Positions 32,430-40,265 of a DNA stretch of 64,000 nt are shown piece after piece. The stretch comes from Bradyrhizobium sp. LTSP849 (GTDB taxonomy: Bacteria; Pseudomonadota; Alphaproteobacteria; Rhizobiales; Xanthobacteraceae). The position numbers and the translations under genes are program-made. A model generated the notes under the pieces. That model did not search any database. It had not been told where the DNA came from and worked only from the letters and a program-made list of their open reading frames with translations. Location of the stretch: contig NZ_JYMR01000005.1 in the NCBI RefSeq assembly GCF_000938255.1, positions 62,001 to 126,000 of the forward strand. The letters run 5' to 3'. Position 1 is the first letter of the stretch; each line of letters begins with the position of its first letter.

Positions 32430-34793
32430 ATGCCCGCCGATTCCGCTCGCCTCGAAACCCTGACCGCACTTGCCCGCAAGGCGCTGTGGCTGTCGTCATG
32501 GACCATCCATCACGCCAACCATATCCGATCCAGCACGGACGGCCTGAAGGTCGGCGGCCATCAGGCCTCGTCCGCCTCGCTCGCGACCATCATGTCGGCG
32601 CTGTATTTCTCGGTGCTGCGGCCTGAGGATCGCGTCGCGGTGAAGCCGCATGCGAGCCCGGTGTTCCACGCCATCCAGTATCTGTTCGGCCGGCAGAGCC
32701 GCGAGAAGCTGGAGAACTTCCGCGGCTTCAAGGGTGCGCAGTCCTATCCCTCGCGGACCAAGGATGTCGACGACGTCGATTTCTCGACCGGCTCGGTCGG
32801 CCTCGGCGTCGCGCAGACGCTGTTCGCCTCGCTGGTGCAGGATTACGTCAAGGCGCATGGCTGGATGAAGGATCGCCGCGAAGGGCGGATGATCGCGCTG
32901 GTCGGCGATGCCGAGATGGACGAGGGCAACATCTTCGAGGCGCTGGCGGAGGGCTGGAAGCACGGCCTGCGCAACACCTGGTGGGTGGTCGACTATAACC
33001 GCCAGTCGCTCGACGCCGTCGTGCGCGAAGGTTTGTGGGAAAAGTTCGAGACCGTGTTCCGCAATTTCGGCTGGGACGTGGTGATCGTGAAATACGGCCG
33101 GCTGATGCGCGAGGCGTTTGCCGAGCCCGGCGGCGAGGCGCTGAAGCGCTGGATCGACAATTGCCCGAACGCGCTCTATGCGGCGCTGTGCTTCCAGGGT
33201 GGCGCGGCCTTCCGCAAGCATCTGCATGACGAGATCGGCGACCAGGGGCCGATCACCAAGCTGATCGATCGCCGCAGCGATGACGAGTTGCTGGCGCTGA
33301 TGTCGAATCTCGGCGGTCACGACATGGCGAGCATGCTGGACGCCTTCGAATCCATCGATCACGATCGCCCGGTCTGCTTCATCGCCTACACCATCAAGGG
33401 CGTCGGCCTGCCGTTCCAGGGCCACAAGGACAACCATGCCGGCCTGATGACCGTCGCGCAGATGGAGAAATATCGCGAGAGCCAGGACATCCGCCCGGGC
33501 CACGAATGGGACAAGTACGAGGGCCTCGCGCAAGGCGCCGCCGAGCTCGACGCCTTCCTCGCGCGCGTGCCGTTCAACCAGGACGGCCGCCGGCTGACAG
33601 CGCCCGTCGTCGAGGTGCCCCAGCCGCTCGCGTTCAAGCCATCGCCGCAAATGTCGACCCAGCAGGGCTTTGGCCTCGTGCTGAACGAGATCGCGCGCAG
33701 CGACAGCGAGCTTGCAAAACGCATCGTGACGACATCTCCTGATGTCACGGTCTCGACCAATCTCGGACCATGGGTGAACCGGCGCGGCCTGTTTGCGAAT
33801 GCCGAGAAGGCGGACTTATTCCGCAGCGAGAAAATTCCGTCCACGTTCAATTGGGACGCCTCGCCAAAAGGCCAGCACCTCGAGCTCGGCATTGCCGAGA
33901 TGAACCTGTTCATCATGCTCTCGGCGCTCGGTCTGTCGCACCAGATCAATGGCGAGCGGCTTTTGCCGGTCGGCACGCTCTACGATCCCTTCATCGAGCG
34001 CGGCCTCGATGCGCTGAACTATGCCTGCTACCAGGATGCGCGTTTCATGGTGGCGGCGACGCCGTCCGGCATTACCCTTGCGCCCGAAGGTGGCGCGCAT
34101 CAGTCGATCGCGACGCCGCTGATCGGCATGGCGCAGGACGGGCTCGCCTCGTTCGAGCCCGCCTTCGTCGACGAGCTCGCCGTGATCATGGGCTGGGGCT
34201 TTGACCACATGCAGCGCGATCCGGGCGAGGGCGGTTCCGTCTATCTGCGACTCTCGACGCGCAGCATCGAGCAGGCGCAGCGGATCATGACGCCGGAACT
34301 GGAGAAGGGCATCACCGACGGCGCCTATTGGCTGCGCAAGCCAGGGCCCAATGCCGAAGTCGTGATCGCCTATACCGGCGCGATCGCGCCCGAAGCAATC
34401 GAGGCGACCGGTCTCATGGGCGAGAGCCGCCGCGACATCGGCCTGCTCGCGATCACCTCGGCGGACCGTCTCCATGCCGGTTGGACCGCTGCACGGAAAT
34501 TGCGCCGTGATCGCCGCGGCGTCCAGCATCTCAGCCACATCGAAAAACTGTTGGCGCCGCTGCCGCGCGACTGCGGCATCGTGACCGTGATCGACGGTCA
34601 TCCGGCAGCACTCGGCTGGCTCGGCAGCGTGCGCGGCCATCGCGTCGAGGCGCTCGGCGTCGAGCAGTTCGGTCAGACCGGCACGCTCGCCGACCTCTAT
34701 CGCCACTACGGCCTTGATGCCAACGCCATCATCGATGCGGCCGAAAGCCTCACCACCGGCGCCCCGGTGCTCCATCGCAAGATGGCGGTGTAA
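32430..34793 (+). CDS. Thiamine-diphosphate enzyme, homodimeric pyruvate dehydrogenase E1 / transketolase-like
   Basis: A 787-residue ThDP enzyme. The N-terminal half has the cofactor motif GDAEMDEGNIFEALAEGW ending VVDYNRQSLD, very close to the AceE-type E1 of pyruvate dehydrogenase; the second half contains the pyrimidine-binding and C-terminal domains (LELGIAEMNLFIMLSALGLS with the conserved glutamate). Start at ATG 32430 with GGAG upstream. It is shorter than AceE (about 890) and no E2 or E3 gene is near; the alphaproteobacterial housekeeping enzyme is normally the heterodimeric PdhAB type. It could be a stand-alone keto-acid decarboxylase/transketolase. The divergent Lrp regulator supports an amino-acid or keto-acid role. 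Confidence 0.82.
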   Translation: MPADSARLETLTALARKALWLSSWTIHHANHIRSSTDGLKVGGHQASSASLATIMSALYFSVLRPEDRVAVKPHASPVFHAIQYLFGRQSREKLENFRGFKGAQSYPSRTKDVDDVDFSTGSVGLGVAQTLFASLVQDYVKAHGWMKDRREGRMIALVGDAEMDEGNIFEALAEGWKHGLRNTWWVVDYNRQSLDAVVREGLWEKFETVFRNFGWDVVIVKYGRLMREAFAEPGGEALKRWIDNCPNALYAALCFQGGAAFRKHLHDEIGDQGPITKLIDRRSDDELLALMSNLGGHDMASMLDAFESIDHDRPVCFIAYTIKGVGLPFQGHKDNHAGLMTVAQMEKYRESQDIRPGHEWDKYEGLAQGAAELDAFLARVPFNQDGRRLTAPVVEVPQPLAFKPSPQMSTQQGFGLVLNEIARSDSELAKRIVTTSPDVTVSTNLGPWVNRRGLFANAEKADLFRSEKIPSTFNWDASPKGQHLELGIAEMNLFIMLSALGLSHQINGERLLPVGTLYDPFIERGLDALNYACYQDARFMVAATPSGITLAPEGGAHQSIATPLIGMAQDGLASFEPAFVDELAVIMGWGFDHMQRDPGEGGSVYLRLSTRSIEQAQRIMTPELEKGITDGAYWLRKPGPNAEVVIAYTGAIAPEAIEATGLMGESRRDIGLLAITSADRLHAGWTAARKLRRDRRGVQHLSHIEKLLAPLPRDCGIVTVIDGHPAALGWLGSVRGHRVEALGVEQFGQTGTLADLYRHYGLDANAIIDAAESLTTGAPVLHRKMAV

Positions 34794-34802
34794 ATCTCCG
34801 TC

Positions 34803-34923
34803 GTCGTCCTGGCGAAAGCCAGGACCCATACTCCGCGGCGGTTGTTGTAGGAGACAGACGGTAGACGCCTGAGCAAACCAACTGAACCCGGTGGTAATGG
34901 GTCCTGGCCTTCGCCAGGACGAC
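34803..34923. repeat. Paired CCTGGC palindromic element
   Basis: Two 27-base ends in inverted orientation (34803-34829 beginning GTCGTCCTGGCGAAAGCCAG; 34897-34923), one mismatch between them, each itself a hairpin; 67 bases lie between. The same architecture occurs at 43082-43197 (CCCGGC version). A dispersed intergenic repeat. Confidence 0.8.
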
Positions 34924-35076
34924 GGCAATTGAGACCTTGCCACCCCACTGCTGTCCGCTCATATACTCCCCGTCTGCCGCAACGCTGGCCCCGCATATGG
35001 CGGGTTCAATTGCCGGCGCTTTCGTGCAAGGATGCCTGCCGAAACGCCCCCTCCAAGCCCCAAAAAGAGGTTAACG

Positions 35077-36507
35077 ATGGTCAATCGCATGCAATTCTAC
35101 ATCGACGGCGCCTGGGTCGATCCCGCCGTCAAGAAGTCCACCCCGGTCGTCAATCCGGCGACGGAAGAGGCGATGTACGAGGTTGCGCTGGGCTCCAAGG
35201 CTGACGTGGACAAGGCCGTCACTGCTGCCAAGCGCGCCTTTGCAACTTTCTCCCAGACCAGCCGCGATGAGCGCGTCGCGCTGCTCACGAAAGTCATCGA
35301 GGTCTACAAGGGCCGTCTCAAGGAGATCGGTGCCTCCGTCTCCGACGAGATGGGCGCGCCCCTCCCGATGGCCGAAAAGCTCCAGGCCGGCGCCGGGCTC
35401 GGCCATCTCATGACCACGCTCGACGTGCTCAAGAACTACCACTTCGAAGAGCCGATCGGCACCGCCATGGTGCTGCGCGAGCCGGTCGGTGTGGTCGGCA
35501 TGATCACGCCCTGGAACTGGCCGCTCAACCAGATCGCCTGCAAGGTCGCGCCTGCGCTTGCTGCTGGCTGTACCATGATCCTGAAGCCGTCGGAGTTCAC
35601 CCCGACTTCGGCGCTGATCTTCGCGGAAATTCTCCATGAAGCCGGCGTGCCGAAGGGCGTGTTCAACCTCGTCAACGGTCTCGGCCCCGAGGTCGGCGCC
35701 GTCATGAGCGAGCACCCCGACATCGACATGATCTCCTTCACCGGCTCGACCCGCGCCGGCATCGACGTGGCCAAGCGAGCAGCGCCGACCGTGAAGCGCG
35801 TCAGCCAGGAGCTCGGCGGCAAGTCGCCAAACGTTATCCTCGAAGGTGCCGACCTCCAGAAGGCGGTGACCGGCGGCGTGATGCACATGTTCAACAACTC
35901 CGGCCAGTCCTGCAACGCGCCCTCGCGCATGATCGTGCCGCTGTCGAAGATGAAGGAAGTCGCCGCGATCGCGAAGGCTGTCGCCGACAAGACCAAGGCC
36001 GGTGATCCCCGCGCCGAAGGCACCACCATCGGCCCGGTCGTCAACCGTGGCCAGTGGGACAAGATACAGGGCCTGATCAAGAAGGGCATCGACGAGGGCG
36101 CAACGCTCGTCTCCGGCGGCCCGGGCCTGCCCGAAGGCGTCAACAAGGGCTTCTATGTCCGCCCGACCATCTTCGCCGACGTCACCCCTGACATGACGAT
36201 CGCCCGCGAAGAAATCTTCGGACCGGTGCTGACCATCATCGGTGCCAAGGACGAAGCCGAAGCCGTGCACATCGCCAACGACACGCCCTATGGGCTGGCC
36301 GGTTACGTCACGGCCGACACGGTCGAGAACGCCAAGCGCGTCGGTCGCCAGATCCGCGCCGGCAACGTCAACCTCCAGGGCGTGCCCAACGACCGCACCG
36401 CGCCGTTCGGCGGCTACAAGCAGTCGGGCAACGGCCGTGAGTGGGGCAAATACGGCCTCGAGGACTTCCTCGAAGTGAAGGCCGTCGCCGGCTTCAACGC
36501 GGCGTAA
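35077..36507 (+). CDS. NAD(P)-dependent aldehyde dehydrogenase
   Basis: A 476-residue aldehyde dehydrogenase. Start ATG 35077 has AGAGG about 8 bases upstream. Motifs: substrate/cofactor tunnel GMITPWNWPLNQI, cofactor FTGSTRAGIDVAK, catalytic glutamate in SQELGGKSPNVIL, catalytic cysteine in FNNSGQSCNAPSRM, and the C-terminal EIFGPVLTII and PFGGYKQSGNGREWG. It oxidises an aldehyde to the acid in the cytoplasm. Being followed by lactonase, uronate dehydrogenase and dehydratase genes, it might be the semialdehyde dehydrogenase of a sugar-acid pathway, but it is ended by its own terminator, so this link is weak. Confidence 0.92.
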   Translation: MVNRMQFYIDGAWVDPAVKKSTPVVNPATEEAMYEVALGSKADVDKAVTAAKRAFATFSQTSRDERVALLTKVIEVYKGRLKEIGASVSDEMGAPLPMAEKLQAGAGLGHLMTTLDVLKNYHFEEPIGTAMVLREPVGVVGMITPWNWPLNQIACKVAPALAAGCTMILKPSEFTPTSALIFAEILHEAGVPKGVFNLVNGLGPEVGAVMSEHPDIDMISFTGSTRAGIDVAKRAAPTVKRVSQELGGKSPNVILEGADLQKAVTGGVMHMFNNSGQSCNAPSRMIVPLSKMKEVAAIAKAVADKTKAGDPRAEGTTIGPVVNRGQWDKIQGLIKKGIDEGATLVSGGPGLPEGVNKGFYVRPTIFADVTPDMTIAREEIFGPVLTIIGAKDEAEAVHIANDTPYGLAGYVTADTVENAKRVGRQIRAGNVNLQGVPNDRTAPFGGYKQSGNGREWGKYGLEDFLEVKAVAGFNAA

Positions 36508-36530
36508 GCGTTAGCGCCTGAACCAATACG

Positions 36531-36567
36531 ACGCCGGAGCGGGAAACCGCTCCGGCGTTTTTGTTTT
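36531..36567 (+). terminator. Intrinsic terminator of the aldehyde dehydrogenase gene
   Basis: A perfect 12-bp stem (ACGCCGGAGCGG / CCGCTCCGGCGT) with a GAAA tetraloop, running into TTTTGTTTT. It lies 24 bases after the stop. The clearest terminator in the window. Confidence 0.92.
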
Positions 36568-36596
36568 GCTGAAGCGTCTCGGCAATGCGAGGCGCC

Positions 36597-36683
36597 GTAG
36601 GGTGGGCAAAGGCGCGTAGCGACGTGCCCACCATTCCACGACGAACGAGCGATGGTGGGCACGCTTCGCTTTGCCCACCCTAC
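36597..36683. repeat. GTAGGGTGGGCAAAG inverted repeat, copy 1
   Basis: Starts GTAGGGTGGGCAAAG and ends CTTTGCCCACCCTAC, with an inner inverted pair GTGCCCACCAT / ATGGTGGGCAC. A similar element is at 51033-51122. A dispersed non-coding repeat, here between convergent genes. Confidence 0.85.
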
Positions 36684-36693
36684 GAGCGCAACA

Positions 36694-37674
36694 CTATCCC
36701 CCGACCGCGCCCTGCGTGTTCACATACAGTGCGTAGATCGACTGGCTCGCCGCCATGAACAGGCGGTTGCGCTTGACGCCGCCGAAGCAGAGATTGGCGC
36801 AGCGCTCGGGCAGTGCGATGCGGCCGATCATGACGCCGTCGGGCGCGAACACCACGACGCCGTCGAGCTCGGGATCGCCCATGCCCCAGCCGCACCAGAG
36901 ATTGCCGTCGATGTCGCAGCGCATGCCGTCCGGCGTGCCGGGACCTGCATCGATGAAGATGCGCTTGTTGGAGATCGTGGTGCCGTCGGCCGACACGTCA
37001 TAGGCGAGGATCTTGCGGTTCGGTACGCCGCGCGATTCCACCACGTAGAGGATCTTCTCGTCCGGCGAGAAGCACAGCCCGTTCGGACCGAGCACGCCCT
37101 CGGCGACGATGGTCGCCTTGCCGGTTGCGGGATCGAGCCGGTAGACGTTGGGTTCGATTTCGGGCTCGGCCTTGTAGCCCTCGTAATTGCCGAGCAGGCC
37201 GAAGGTCGGATCGGTGAACCAGACCGCGCCGTCGGATTTCACCACGACGTCGTTCGGCGAGTTGAGCTTCTTGCTGCCGAAGGAATCCATCAGCACGGTG
37301 ATGGTGCCGTCATATTCGGTGCGGGTGACGCGACGGCCGCCATGCTCGCAGGTAACGAGCCGGCCCTGGCGGTCGCGGGTGTTGCCATTGGCGAAATTGG
37401 AGGGTTTTCGGAAAACCGAGACCGCGCCGGTCTCTTCCTCCCATTTGATGATGCGCTGGTTCGGGATGTCGCTGCACAGGAGATAACGACCGTCGCCGAA
37501 CCAGACCGGACCCTCGGCCCAGCGCAGGCCGGTCGCCAGCCGCTCCACGGCTGAAAGTTTTAGCCAGTATTTTTCGAAGCGGGGGTCCAGTGCTTTTATT
37601 GCCGGATCGGGGTAATAGGTCGCCGGCTGCCAGCCTTTAGGCCGTTCTTGGTATTGGGACGATGCATCGTTCAT
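36694..37674 (-). CDS. SMP-30/gluconolactonase family lactonase
   Basis: A 326-residue six-bladed beta-propeller lactonase. Start at ATG 37674 (GAGAA 7 bases upstream). Metal and active-site regions fit the family: LRWAEGPVWFGDGRYLLCSD with the metal glutamate, LNSPNDVVVKSDGAVWFTDP with the asparagine, and GTPDGMRCDIDGNLWCGWG with the catalytic aspartate. Such enzymes hydrolyse sugar lactones to aldonic or aldaric acids. It is divergent from the uronate-dehydrogenase-like gene at 37766, 91 bases away; that enzyme makes an aldarolactone, so the two would act in sequence. Confidence 0.9.
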   Translation of the reverse strand: MNDASSQYQERPKGWQPATYYPDPAIKALDPRFEKYWLKLSAVERLATGLRWAEGPVWFGDGRYLLCSDIPNQRIIKWEEETGAVSVFRKPSNFANGNTRDRQGRLVTCEHGGRRVTRTEYDGTITVLMDSFGSKKLNSPNDVVVKSDGAVWFTDPTFGLLGNYEGYKAEPEIEPNVYRLDPATGKATIVAEGVLGPNGLCFSPDEKILYVVESRGVPNRKILAYDVSADGTTISNKRIFIDAGPGTPDGMRCDIDGNLWCGWGMGDPELDGVVVFAPDGVMIGRIALPERCANLCFGGVKRNRLFMAASQSIYALYVNTQGAVGG

Positions 37675-37765
37675 GTGCAATTCTCGTTGTTGCGTTCCCT
37701 CTCACCAAGTCTGCTATCATTAGAGACCTATGACCGCAAATCGGTCGCCAAATACGAGGGAAGAA

Positions 37766-38590
37766 ATGCCGCGCATCTTGATGACGGGAGCTTCGGGCGG
37801 GATCGGAACGCGCCTGCGGAAACTGCTGCCGCCGATCTATCCGGACCTGCTGCTCTCCGACATCCGTCCGCCGGCCGACCTCGGGGCGAACGAGCAGTTC
37901 AAGGCGGCGGACCTGTCCGACATGGCTCAGGTCGAGGCGATCTGCGAGGGCGTCGACGGCATCATCCATTTCGGCGGCTACTCGGTCGAAGGCCCCTGGG
38001 ACGATATCCTCCAGGCCAACATCATCGGCGGCTACAATCTGTTCGAGGCGGCGTACCGGAAGGGCGTCAAGCGCGTGGTGTTCGCTTCGTCCAACCACAC
38101 GGTCGGCTTCTATCCGCGCCACCACAAGATCGGCACCGACGTCACCGTGCGCCCCGACGGGCGCTACGGCGTCAGCAAGGTGTTCGGCGAAGCCGTGGGC
38201 TCGCTCTACGCCGACAAGCACGGGCTGAAGGTCACCTGCATCCGGATCGGCAATTGCGACGAGCGGCCGCTCGATCATCGCCGGATCGCGATGTGGCTGA
38301 AGCCGGAAGACCTGGTGCAGCTCTGCCAGATCGGGCTCGATCATCCCGACATTCATTTCGAGGTGTTCTACGGCGTGTCGCTGAACGAGCGTACCTGGTG
38401 GGACAACCACCGCGCCTACGAATTCGGCTATCGCCCCACCGGCCGCTCGGAAGATCACGTGGCGCACGCGATGGCCGAGCAGGCCAAGCTGAAGCCCGAT
38501 CCGATCGGCGATCACTACCAGGGTGGCGCGTTTGCCAGCGTGGAGTTCGATGGCGACACGAGCCGGATCATCGATTGGAATAAGCGGTAG
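37766..38590 (+). CDS. udh: NAD-dependent epimerase/dehydratase family protein, probable uronate dehydrogenase
   Basis: A 274-residue extended short-chain dehydrogenase starting at ATG 37766 with GAGGGAAG upstream. Nucleotide fold ILMTGASGGIGTRLRKLL, catalytic region VVFASSNHTVGFYPR and YGVSKVFGEAVGSLYADKHG (YxxxK). The SSNHTVGFY and IRIGNCDERP stretches are characteristic of uronate dehydrogenases (usual length about 265), which oxidise D-galacturonate or D-glucuronate to the aldarolactone with NAD. The adjacent lactonase, dehydratase and TRAP transporter fit. The exact uronate is not determined. Confidence 0.8.
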   Translation: MPRILMTGASGGIGTRLRKLLPPIYPDLLLSDIRPPADLGANEQFKAADLSDMAQVEAICEGVDGIIHFGGYSVEGPWDDILQANIIGGYNLFEAAYRKGVKRVVFASSNHTVGFYPRHHKIGTDVTVRPDGRYGVSKVFGEAVGSLYADKHGLKVTCIRIGNCDERPLDHRRIAMWLKPEDLVQLCQIGLDHPDIHFEVFYGVSLNERTWWDNHRAYEFGYRPTGRSEDHVAHAMAEQAKLKPDPIGDHYQGGAFASVEFDGDTSRIIDWNKR

Positions 38591-38966
38591 TGGTTGATGC
38601 GTGTAGCTCAAGCCTTCGCCCCAGCGTAGGTGCGCTCCCTCGCCCCGCTTGCGGGGAGAGGGTTGGGGTGAGGGGGAGTCTCCGCAGGGACGAAATGGTG
38701 GTTTGAGCCCGCAACCACTCGCCGCCCGTCATTGCGAGCGTGGCGAAGCAATCCAGAATCCTTCCGCGGAAAGACTCTGGATTGCTTCGCTGCGCTCGCA
38801 ATGACGCCTTGAGGGAGCATCACTCGCCAGCGAGCACATGACTCGCGGAGCTTTCCCATTGATCTAGGTCAACGTCCCTCCGGACATCGTGGCTCTCGAT
38901 CTCTACGATCGCAATTCAGCAACCGTTGCTCCGATCACAGCCCAAGGGGCGGCGAGAGCCAAGACA
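38591..38966. other. 376-base repeat-rich gap
   Basis: No gene. It holds a short CCCCGC-TT-GCGGGG palindrome at 38643-38656 followed by GAGAGGGTTGGGGTGAGGGG, and the inverted repeat at 38728-38805. The rest carries the upstream region of the secreted hypothetical gene. Confidence 0.6.
38728..38805. repeat. GTCATTGCGAGC inverted repeat
   Basis: Left end GTCATTGCGAGCGTGGCGAA with GCAATCCAGA, right end TCTGGATTGCTTCGC with GCTCGCAATGAC: near-perfect arms of about 32 bases and a 13-base centre. A dispersed palindrome type common in many proteobacteria. Confidence 0.85.
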
Positions 38967-39380
38967 ATGAAAATCAAATTGTCAGTCGTCGCAATGCTCG
39001 CGATGATCGTGTCAGAACCGGCGAGAGCCGCAACGCTCAGCGACGCCGAGGCGACGTTCCTCGACCAGATCGTTACCGCATCGGTAGTGCTTGAGCAACG
39101 ATGCGACGGTTACGAGGTCGACGGAGCCGGCGGCGTCCAGCTCGGCGCCCGGCTTCTCGGCAGCACCAATGCGGCGATGGCCATGATCGACGCCTATGCT
39201 GCAGCCATCAAGGCCCGCGATGGCGAGAACTACGATCCAGCTAAATTCCGTCCCGAGGTGTCCGACGCGGCCGGCAAAACGTTCAGGCGCGTCCGGACGG
39301 ACCTGATCAGAGACCCGAAAGGCGCCTGTGCCAATTACGGCGATGCCAGCGTGGATCGCGGCGTTTTGAGACGGTACTGA
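38967..39380 (+). CDS. Hypothetical exported protein
   Basis: A 137-residue protein with a signal peptide (MKIKLSVVAMLAMIVSEPAR then AAT) and a mature, mostly helical domain with two cysteines (C48 region EQRCDGYEV and near the C-terminus GACANYG) that could form a disulphide in the periplasm. Start at ATG 38967, GGCGAGAG about 12 bases upstream. I do not recognise a named family; small Cys-containing periplasmic proteins of this shape are common and uncharacterised in Bradyrhizobium. Not clearly linked to neighbours. Confidence 0.65.
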   Translation: MKIKLSVVAMLAMIVSEPARAATLSDAEATFLDQIVTASVVLEQRCDGYEVDGAGGVQLGARLLGSTNAAMAMIDAYAAAIKARDGENYDPAKFRPEVSDAAGKTFRRVRTDLIRDPKGACANYGDASVDRGVLRRY

Positions 39381-39407
39381 ACGTGCGTGTGTCCTGGCAC
39401 GCACACG

Positions 39408-40094
39408 CTAGCGCTCAGCCTCCTCCCCCGCAATCCTTGCCAGATAATCCGACTTGCTGAACTGCATGTGATCCACACACAACTGCGCCAGTGCCCAACT
39501 ATCACGGCCCTTCAACAGCTCGATCATCAGCTCGTGCTGGCGCCGCGATTGCGCGAGCCCCTCGCGGTCGGCGAGGTTCTTGGCGCGCATCGGTAGCGTC
39601 AGGCTCATGTAGTCCTGGAGCGAGCGCACCAGATAGGGATTGCCGCAGGCCGCGAACAGCGCGACGTGAAAGGCGTCGTTGGCTTCGTGAATGCCGCGGA
39701 GGTCCCGCACATCGGCCTTCGCGCAATATTGCCTTTGCAATGCGGTCAACTCGTCGATCAGGGCCTGCGGTGCGGGCAGGGGGATCATCAGCGCGGCCTG
39801 CCGCGTCAGCATTTCCCGGACCTCATAGATCTGCCGGACCTCCTCGGCCGAATAGAACCGCACGGTGGCGCCGACATTCTTCTCGCGGCGGACGATGCCG
39901 CGGCGCTCGGCATCCACCAGCGCCTGACGCACGAAGTGCCGCGAGGTGCCGTAAGCCGACATCAGCGCGTCCTCGGTCAGGCGCGCGCCCGGCGCGAGGC
40001 GGCCGAAGATGATGTCCTCTTCGAGCCGCGCGACGACGTCGTCCGGATCGTCGCGCCGGACCGTCATGCTGTCTGCGGTGTGAATGTCGGACAT
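39408..40094 (-). CDS. GntR-family (FCD domain) transcriptional regulator
   Basis: A 228-residue regulator of the FadR/GntR type. The winged HTH is RLEEDIIFGRLAPGARLTED and YGTSRHFVRQALVDAERRGI; the FCD ligand domain has metal-type histidines (GIHEANDAFHVALFAACGN, RRQHELMIELLKG). These regulators sense small carboxylic or sugar acids and usually repress a neighbouring catabolic operon. It is divergent from the IlvD/Edd dehydratase-TRAP unit starting at 40266, with paired operator-like sites in between, so it very likely controls that unit. Confidence 0.92.
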   Translation of the reverse strand: MSDIHTADSMTVRRDDPDDVVARLEEDIIFGRLAPGARLTEDALMSAYGTSRHFVRQALVDAERRGIVRREKNVGATVRFYSAEEVRQIYEVREMLTRQAALMIPLPAPQALIDELTALQRQYCAKADVRDLRGIHEANDAFHVALFAACGNPYLVRSLQDYMSLTLPMRAKNLADREGLAQSRRQHELMIELLKGRDSWALAQLCVDHMQFSKSDYLARIAGEEAER

Positions 40095-40147
40095 CCCCTC
40101 AGCCTCAGGCTCCGGCCGGTCTGTTCTGTGAAGCAGGGACGGCCCGG

Positions 40148-40158
40148 ATTGTCAATAA
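40148..40158. promoter_or_regulatory. Operator half-repeat and -35 of the GntR gene promoter
   Basis: ATTGTCAATAA; its reverse complement recurs at 40212-40222. On the minus strand it contains TTGACA, a perfect -35, facing the GntR gene. Confidence 0.6.
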
Positions 40159-40211
40159 TTTGTGTCGCCAGCGGCGCCAGGGGCCAGAAATGAGCCCCGT
40201 GAGCAGCTACG

Positions 40212-40222
40212 TTATTGACAAT
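40212..40222. promoter_or_regulatory. Operator half-repeat and -35 of the dehydratase-TRAP promoter
   Basis: TTATTGACAAT, perfect inverted copy of 40148-40158. It contains TTGACA (40215-40220); a weak -10 (TACCAC) follows after 16 bases. Occupation by the GntR protein would block both divergent promoters. Confidence 0.6.
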
Positions 40223-40265
40223 CGGGGGGCAGGCTGTACCACAATGGCAGCTTGGAAGGAGCGGC

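Noticed and set aside
34929..35076. Possible upstream start of the aldehyde dehydrogenase at 35032
   Set aside because: The extra 15 residues are proline/lysine-rich and lack a ribosome site; AGAGG precedes ATG 35077.
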